A DNA stretch of 22,183 nt, from assembly GCA_030683195.1 (NCBI GenBank), contig JAUXQA010000428.1, positions 1-22,183 of the forward strand, in the 5' to 3' direction. The position numbers and the translations under genes were made by a program. Below the pieces are notes generated by a model. That model was not told the DNA's origin and searched no databases. It saw only the letters and a program-made list of their open reading frames with translations. This document shows, piece after piece, positions 22,100-22,183 of this stretch (positions within the stretch are counted from its first letter, which is position 1; the number at the start of each line of letters is the position of its first letter). The DNA is from Rhodoferax sp. (lineage in GTDB: Bacteria; Pseudomonadota; Gammaproteobacteria; Burkholderiales; Burkholderiaceae_C).

Positions 22100-22183
22100 A
22101 AACCTGGTTCAAATGGGCGCTGGCCGCCGTGATCTTGTGTGCGCTCACGCTGGGCGTGTGGCAAGTCTTGTCGAGCAAGAAGG
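22096..22183 (+). CDS. Membrane-anchored protein, probably RND efflux periplasmic adaptor (partial)
   Basis: The first 29 codons are in the window; the rest is beyond the right edge. ATG 22096 overlaps the TetR stop. The N-terminus has Lys-Trp-Phe-Lys and then a single hydrophobic helix (WALAAVILCALTLGVWQVL) followed by SSKK, the usual anchor of HlyD/AcrA-type membrane fusion proteins. This identity rests on the anchor shape and on the TetR-adaptor-pump order typical of efflux operons; another membrane-anchored protein is possible. Confidence 0.6.
   Translation, partial: MKTWFKWALAAVILCALTLGVWQVLSSKK

Overview
The window reads as a chromosomal segment of a betaproteobacterium, most likely family Comamonadaceae (Rhodoferax/Polaromonas-like). 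The reasons are high G+C coding sequence, dense operons with ATGA start/stop overlaps, a typical Burkholderiales gene complement (Bug/LIV-like binding protein, DUF924, RcnB, PAS-GGDEF-EAL), and two degraded copies of an intergenic repeat that I recall from that family. I see no rRNA, tRNA, CRISPR array, insertion sequence or prophage gene. Both edges cut genes.

Layout. 1-1565: a cold-shock-domain membrane protein (minus strand, cut by the left edge) diverges from a membrane-anchored Mrr-type nuclease with a topoisomerase-like zinc finger. 1687-5861: single-gene housekeeping or metabolic units (DUF924 protein, Old Yellow Enzyme alkene reductase, a Tat-exported amino-acid-type binding protein, a multi-zinc-ribbon protein, a PNPOx-like flavin protein).

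5880-11923 is the centre of interest. A well-conserved TPP (thiamine pyrophosphate) riboswitch lies directly upstream of a tight operon: LuxE-like acyl-protein synthetase, LuxC-like acyl reductase, ABC ATPase, ABC permease, NMT1-type periplasmic binding protein and a short-chain dehydrogenase. LuxE + LuxC + SDR is a complete carboxylic acid -> aldehyde -> alcohol reduction line, and the ABC genes are a dedicated importer. No luciferase genes are present. The simplest reading is a thiamine-repressed salvage system that imports an oxidised (carboxylate) thiamine precursor or breakdown product and reduces it to a usable alcohol such as the pyrimidine (HMP) or thiazole (HET) moiety. The riboswitch, enzyme families and operon order are visible in the sequence; the substrate is inference.

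11964-14051: a small acidic protein of unknown role, a TerB-like protein on the minus strand, a 355-bp spacer with the second repeat copy, and an RcnB-like periplasmic protein. 14062-18759: an RluE-type pseudouridine synthase, a DsbC/G-like lipoprotein, a PAS-PAS-GGDEF-EAL cyclic-di-GMP protein and a CPA1-type cation/proton antiporter translationally overlapped with it. 18756-22183: a CAP-domain lipoprotein (minus), then a coupled trio DUF427-methyltransferase-HAD hydrolase, and finally a TetR regulator with a clear promoter and operator, overlapping a membrane-anchored protein (probably an efflux adaptor) cut by the right edge.
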